Notes under the pieces: generated by a model | The model's database searches: none | What the model was told of the DNA's origin: nothing | What the model saw: the letters and a program-made list of their open reading frames with translations, nothing else | From: JBEKCP01 sp050014815 | GTDB lineage: Bacteria; Planctomycetota; Planctomycetia; Pirellulales; Thermoguttaceae | NCBI GenBank assembly: GCA_050014815.1 | Contig: JBEKCP010000197.1 | Span: 1 to 16,718 of the forward strand | Reading direction: 5' to 3' | DNA length: 16,718 bases | In this document: piece by piece, positions 14,297-16,718 of the stretch | Numbering within the stretch: the first letter of the stretch is position 1 | Layout: every line of letters begins with the position of its first letter | Translations under genes and position numbers: made by a program

Positions 14297-16579
14297 ATGA
14301 ACACACGCACGTATCTTCCAGCCGCGCTGGCGGTCATCGTCTCGTTGTCGGTGCGGCAGGCATCGACCGCGGAGCCCATTCGCGCCCTGCCCGACAAGAT
14401 TCCGTGCGCCGCTCCCGACAAGCAGGATTTTCAGATTCCCGACCGGATACATCTGACCGGCTGGGTCGGCACGCGCCTCGCCGGGAACGAGGACCAGTGC
14501 CTGAAGTTCAAACCTGAAGGCTTGCTCGCCGCCTATCACAGATCCGGTCCTCTGGCGTTCTATGCGGACGGCATCGGCGAGTTGAGCGGCAAGTGGATCC
14601 ACGCCGGCACGCTCGTGTGGGCCAGAACCGGCGACCCGGCCCTGCGCAAGAAGCTCGATACATTTGTCGCCGAGTTGTGCAAGTGTCAGCGGGATGACGG
14701 TTATCTCGGCGGCGAAGTGAAACCCTGGACAAGTCCCTGGGGTGTTTGGTCGATCAAGTATAACCTGATCGGCTTGCTGACTTACATCCAGTACACCGGG
14801 AATCGCGATCCGTTGCCGACCTGCCTCCGGATGGCCGACTCACTGTGCAAGACCTTTGGCGATGAGACCGGCAAACGCTCCATTACCTCGGTTGGTTATT
14901 GCGGCGGCATGTCTTCTGTCAGCGTGCTGGAGCCGATGGTGCTGCTCTACCGCTTTACCGGCGAACCCCGGTATTTGGATTTCTGCAAGCACGAGCAGCG
15001 CGCCTGGGTGGACCCTAACATCGCCAGTCTCCTCAAGAACAAGCGTATTGAGGACGGCACCAAGGCCTATGAATATCTCGCCTGCTTGAACGGCGCGCTG
15101 GAATATTACCGCACCGTCGGCGGCGACCGGCACATTCTGGACGCCTGCCTGATCGCCTGGCAGGACATCGTGGACAAGAAGCTCTACGTCACGGGCGGTT
15201 CGAGTTATTTTGAGTTGTTTCATGGAGATTTCTTTCTGCCGAACGGCGGACCCGCCGCCGAGACGTGCGTCACGGTCACCTGGCTCCAGTTCAACGCCCA
15301 GTTGTTGCGGCTGACGGGAGAGGCGCGGTTCGCGGAGCAGCTCGAACGCACGGTATTGAATCATTTGCTAGGAGCGCAGCGCCCCGATTGCGTTGCCTGG
15401 GATTATTTCACTCCGCTGGACGGACAGAAACCATACGATCGCCCGCAGATAACACCACCGACAATGGCAGCACACGGTCTCTTCTGGGATTGCTGTCGTG
15501 CCAGCGGTCCGCGCGGCGTGGCGCTGATCCCGACCTGGGCCATCACCACCGATGCCGAGGGCCCGGTCGTGAACCTCTATGATGCCGGCACGGCCCAACT
15601 TGCGCTCCGCGATGGCACGGCCGTTTCGCTCGCCGTCGAGACGCTCTACCCCGGGGATGGAAGGATTCAGATCGCCGTCAATCCCGCCGCTAAGAAGGCA
15701 TTCGCCGTCAAACTGCGGATTCCCGCCTGGTGCCGCAGTGCGACCGCGCATGTCAACGGTGAACCGGTCAAAGTCACCCCCGGTTACACGGCGATCCAGC
15801 GTGCATGGAGTCCGGGCGACAAGATCGAGGTGGAGCTTCCCCTCGAAACGAAGGTCGTCATCGGCGATCACACCAACGTCGGCTACCTGGCCTTCCAATA
15901 CGGCCCGTTCGTGCTGGCCGCCGAGGGAACGCCCGCGACGCGTCTGGCCGGCGCGATCGTTCCCAGTCGGGACGCGGTCGTTTTCCGAGAACCAGGACCT
16001 AAGACGGCACTGGAGTTCCACGTCAAGGTTGCTGATCGCGAGCTTCGACTGGTTCCATTCGCTGACGCCGGCGGCAGCGGCTGCGAATACAAAGTCTGGC
16101 TGCCGGTGGCGAGCGGCAGTCTGCTGCGGGGCGGTACGGAAAGCCGGTCGCGTCCGGGCATCGTGACCGGTTCCATCATCGACGACGACCCCGATACCTT
16201 CGTCAACACGCGCGATATCAGCTATAAGACTTCGGCCAAGGAAGACTGGTTCGCCGTCACCCTTGACAAGCCCGTTGCGATCCGCCGCGTGGTGTTCCGG
16301 CACGGGCGGTGTGACGGCCAGGCAGGCGGCTGGTTCACCGGCAGCAAGCCCAAGGTGCAGGTGCAGCGCGAGAAAGACGCCGCTTGGGAAACGATCGGTG
16401 AGTTGAGCGACTACCCCGTGACGAATTGGCGTTCCCTCATACCCGGCCAGCCCTTTACGCTGCGGCTCGCCGAACCGGTCAAGGTCCTGGCCGTGCGCGT
16501 CATCGGCACGCCCGGCGAGCGGCGCAGACCGGAAAGAGGGTACTCGTCGTGCGCCGAACTGCAGGCGTTCGGAGAGTAA
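14297..16579 (+). CDS. Secreted GH127 (DUF1680) beta-L-arabinofuranosidase-type glycosidase with C-terminal discoidin-like domain
   Basis: The protein has 760 residues. Residues 1-25 are a signal peptide (AALAVIVSLSV, cleavage ASTA/EP). Residues about 45-415 match the GH127 (alpha/alpha)6 barrel. The family is known to use a zinc-bound cysteine nucleophile. By spacing against Bifidobacterium HypBA1, the expected residues are all present: acid/base Glu306 (YFELFHGDFFLPN), Glu322 and Cys324 (AAETC), and the Cys399-Cys400 pair (FWDCC). This predicts hydrolysis of terminal beta-L-arabinofuranosides, though GH127 members vary in substrate. A beta-sandwich follows (about 420-545), then an F5/8-type (discoidin/CBM32-like) domain at about 615-760 (GSIIDDDPDTF, WFAVTLDKPVAIRRVVFRHG) that probably binds sugar. 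It has its own promoter and reads away from the operon. It appears to use more AT-rich codons than its neighbours, notably near 15200-15260, which hints at acquisition. No transporter or partner glycosidase is in the window. Confidence 0.92.
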   Translation: MNTRTYLPAALAVIVSLSVRQASTAEPIRALPDKIPCAAPDKQDFQIPDRIHLTGWVGTRLAGNEDQCLKFKPEGLLAAYHRSGPLAFYADGIGELSGKWIHAGTLVWARTGDPALRKKLDTFVAELCKCQRDDGYLGGEVKPWTSPWGVWSIKYNLIGLLTYIQYTGNRDPLPTCLRMADSLCKTFGDETGKRSITSVGYCGGMSSVSVLEPMVLLYRFTGEPRYLDFCKHEQRAWVDPNIASLLKNKRIEDGTKAYEYLACLNGALEYYRTVGGDRHILDACLIAWQDIVDKKLYVTGGSSYFELFHGDFFLPNGGPAAETCVTVTWLQFNAQLLRLTGEARFAEQLERTVLNHLLGAQRPDCVAWDYFTPLDGQKPYDRPQITPPTMAAHGLFWDCCRASGPRGVALIPTWAITTDAEGPVVNLYDAGTAQLALRDGTAVSLAVETLYPGDGRIQIAVNPAAKKAFAVKLRIPAWCRSATAHVNGEPVKVTPGYTAIQRAWSPGDKIEVELPLETKVVIGDHTNVGYLAFQYGPFVLAAEGTPATRLAGAIVPSRDAVVFREPGPKTALEFHVKVADRELRLVPFADAGGSGCEYKVWLPVASGSLLRGGTESRSRPGIVTGSIIDDDPDTFVNTRDISYKTSAKEDWFAVTLDKPVAIRRVVFRHGRCDGQAGGWFTGSKPKVQVQREKDAAWETIGELSDYPVTNWRSLIPGQPFTLRLAEPVKVLAVRVIGTPGERRRPERGYSSCAELQAFGE

Positions 16580-16580
16580 A

Positions 16581-16718
16581 CGCTACTACATGGCCATCGA
16601 GCTGGACGAGGACTACGTCGAGGCCCGCGCGAACCTCGGCTGCGTACTGGCCGAGACGGGCCAGCGGGAGTTGGCCGTGGCGGCCTTCGAGGGCGCGCTG
16701 GGCCACCACGGCGGCTAG
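16581..16718 (+). pseudogene. TPR protein remnant directly after the GH127 stop
   Basis: Two bases after the TAA at 16577-16579, another frame reads RYYMAIELDEDYVEARANLG, then CVLAETGQRELAVAAFEGAL. This is one clear TPR unit (ANLG, ETG, FEGAL) typical of large cytoplasmic TPR proteins. The upstream half of the gene is missing. An ATG at 16590 could give 42 residues, but it has no well-placed ribosome binding site (GGAGAG is 13 bases away, inside the GH127 end). The stop TAG is formed by the last three bases of the window, so a longer product is possible if the final base is wrong. Either a gene fragment left by recombination or an assembly joint explains it. It differs in style from the two long exported TPR proteins. 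Confidence 0.55.

Overview
The window looks like DNA from a member of the Planctomycetes or a close PVC-group relative, most likely an environmental or metagenomic contig. The grounds are very high GC, very long secreted tetratricopeptide (TPR) proteins, CRTAC1-like FG-GAP/VCBS propellers, PQQ-type propellers and YdjY-domain proteins. This placement is inference from gene content; there is no RNA gene or marker gene to confirm it. No CRISPR array, insertion sequence, tRNA or rRNA was seen.

Positions 1-14005 hold six genes, all on the minus strand, listed here in transcription order. They are a YdjY-domain protein (13235-14005), a 1043-residue TPR protein (9712-12843), a PQQ propeller fused to a YdjY-like domain (7639-9632, split by a one-base frameshift), a 1302-residue TPR protein (3723-7631), an FG-GAP protein carrying an inserted carbohydrate-binding-like beta-sandwich (1431-3686), and a second FG-GAP protein cut by the window edge (1-1407). 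All six start with a signal peptide. Gaps within the last five are 79, 7, 36 and 23 bases, so they are probably one operon. A plausible promoter (13073-13101) lies about 220 bases upstream of the first of these. The first gene is separated by about 390 bases and may be transcribed on its own.

The six genes form three paralogous pairs: YdjY / PQQ-YdjY, TPR / TPR, and FG-GAP / FG-GAP. Such a cluster of exported scaffold and propeller proteins, with no obvious enzyme, fits a periplasmic or surface assembly whose job I cannot name. It is the best candidate here for an undescribed system.

A divergent region of 291 bases (14006-14296) carries a near-consensus sigma-70 promoter for the only plus-strand gene. 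That gene (14297-16579) encodes a secreted GH127 (DUF1680) beta-L-arabinofuranosidase-type glycosidase with all expected catalytic and zinc residues plus a C-terminal discoidin-like domain. It appears less GC-rich than the rest and may have been acquired. Directly after its stop codon, a TPR coding remnant (about 16581-16718) begins without a start of its own. This suggests a recombination or assembly junction.
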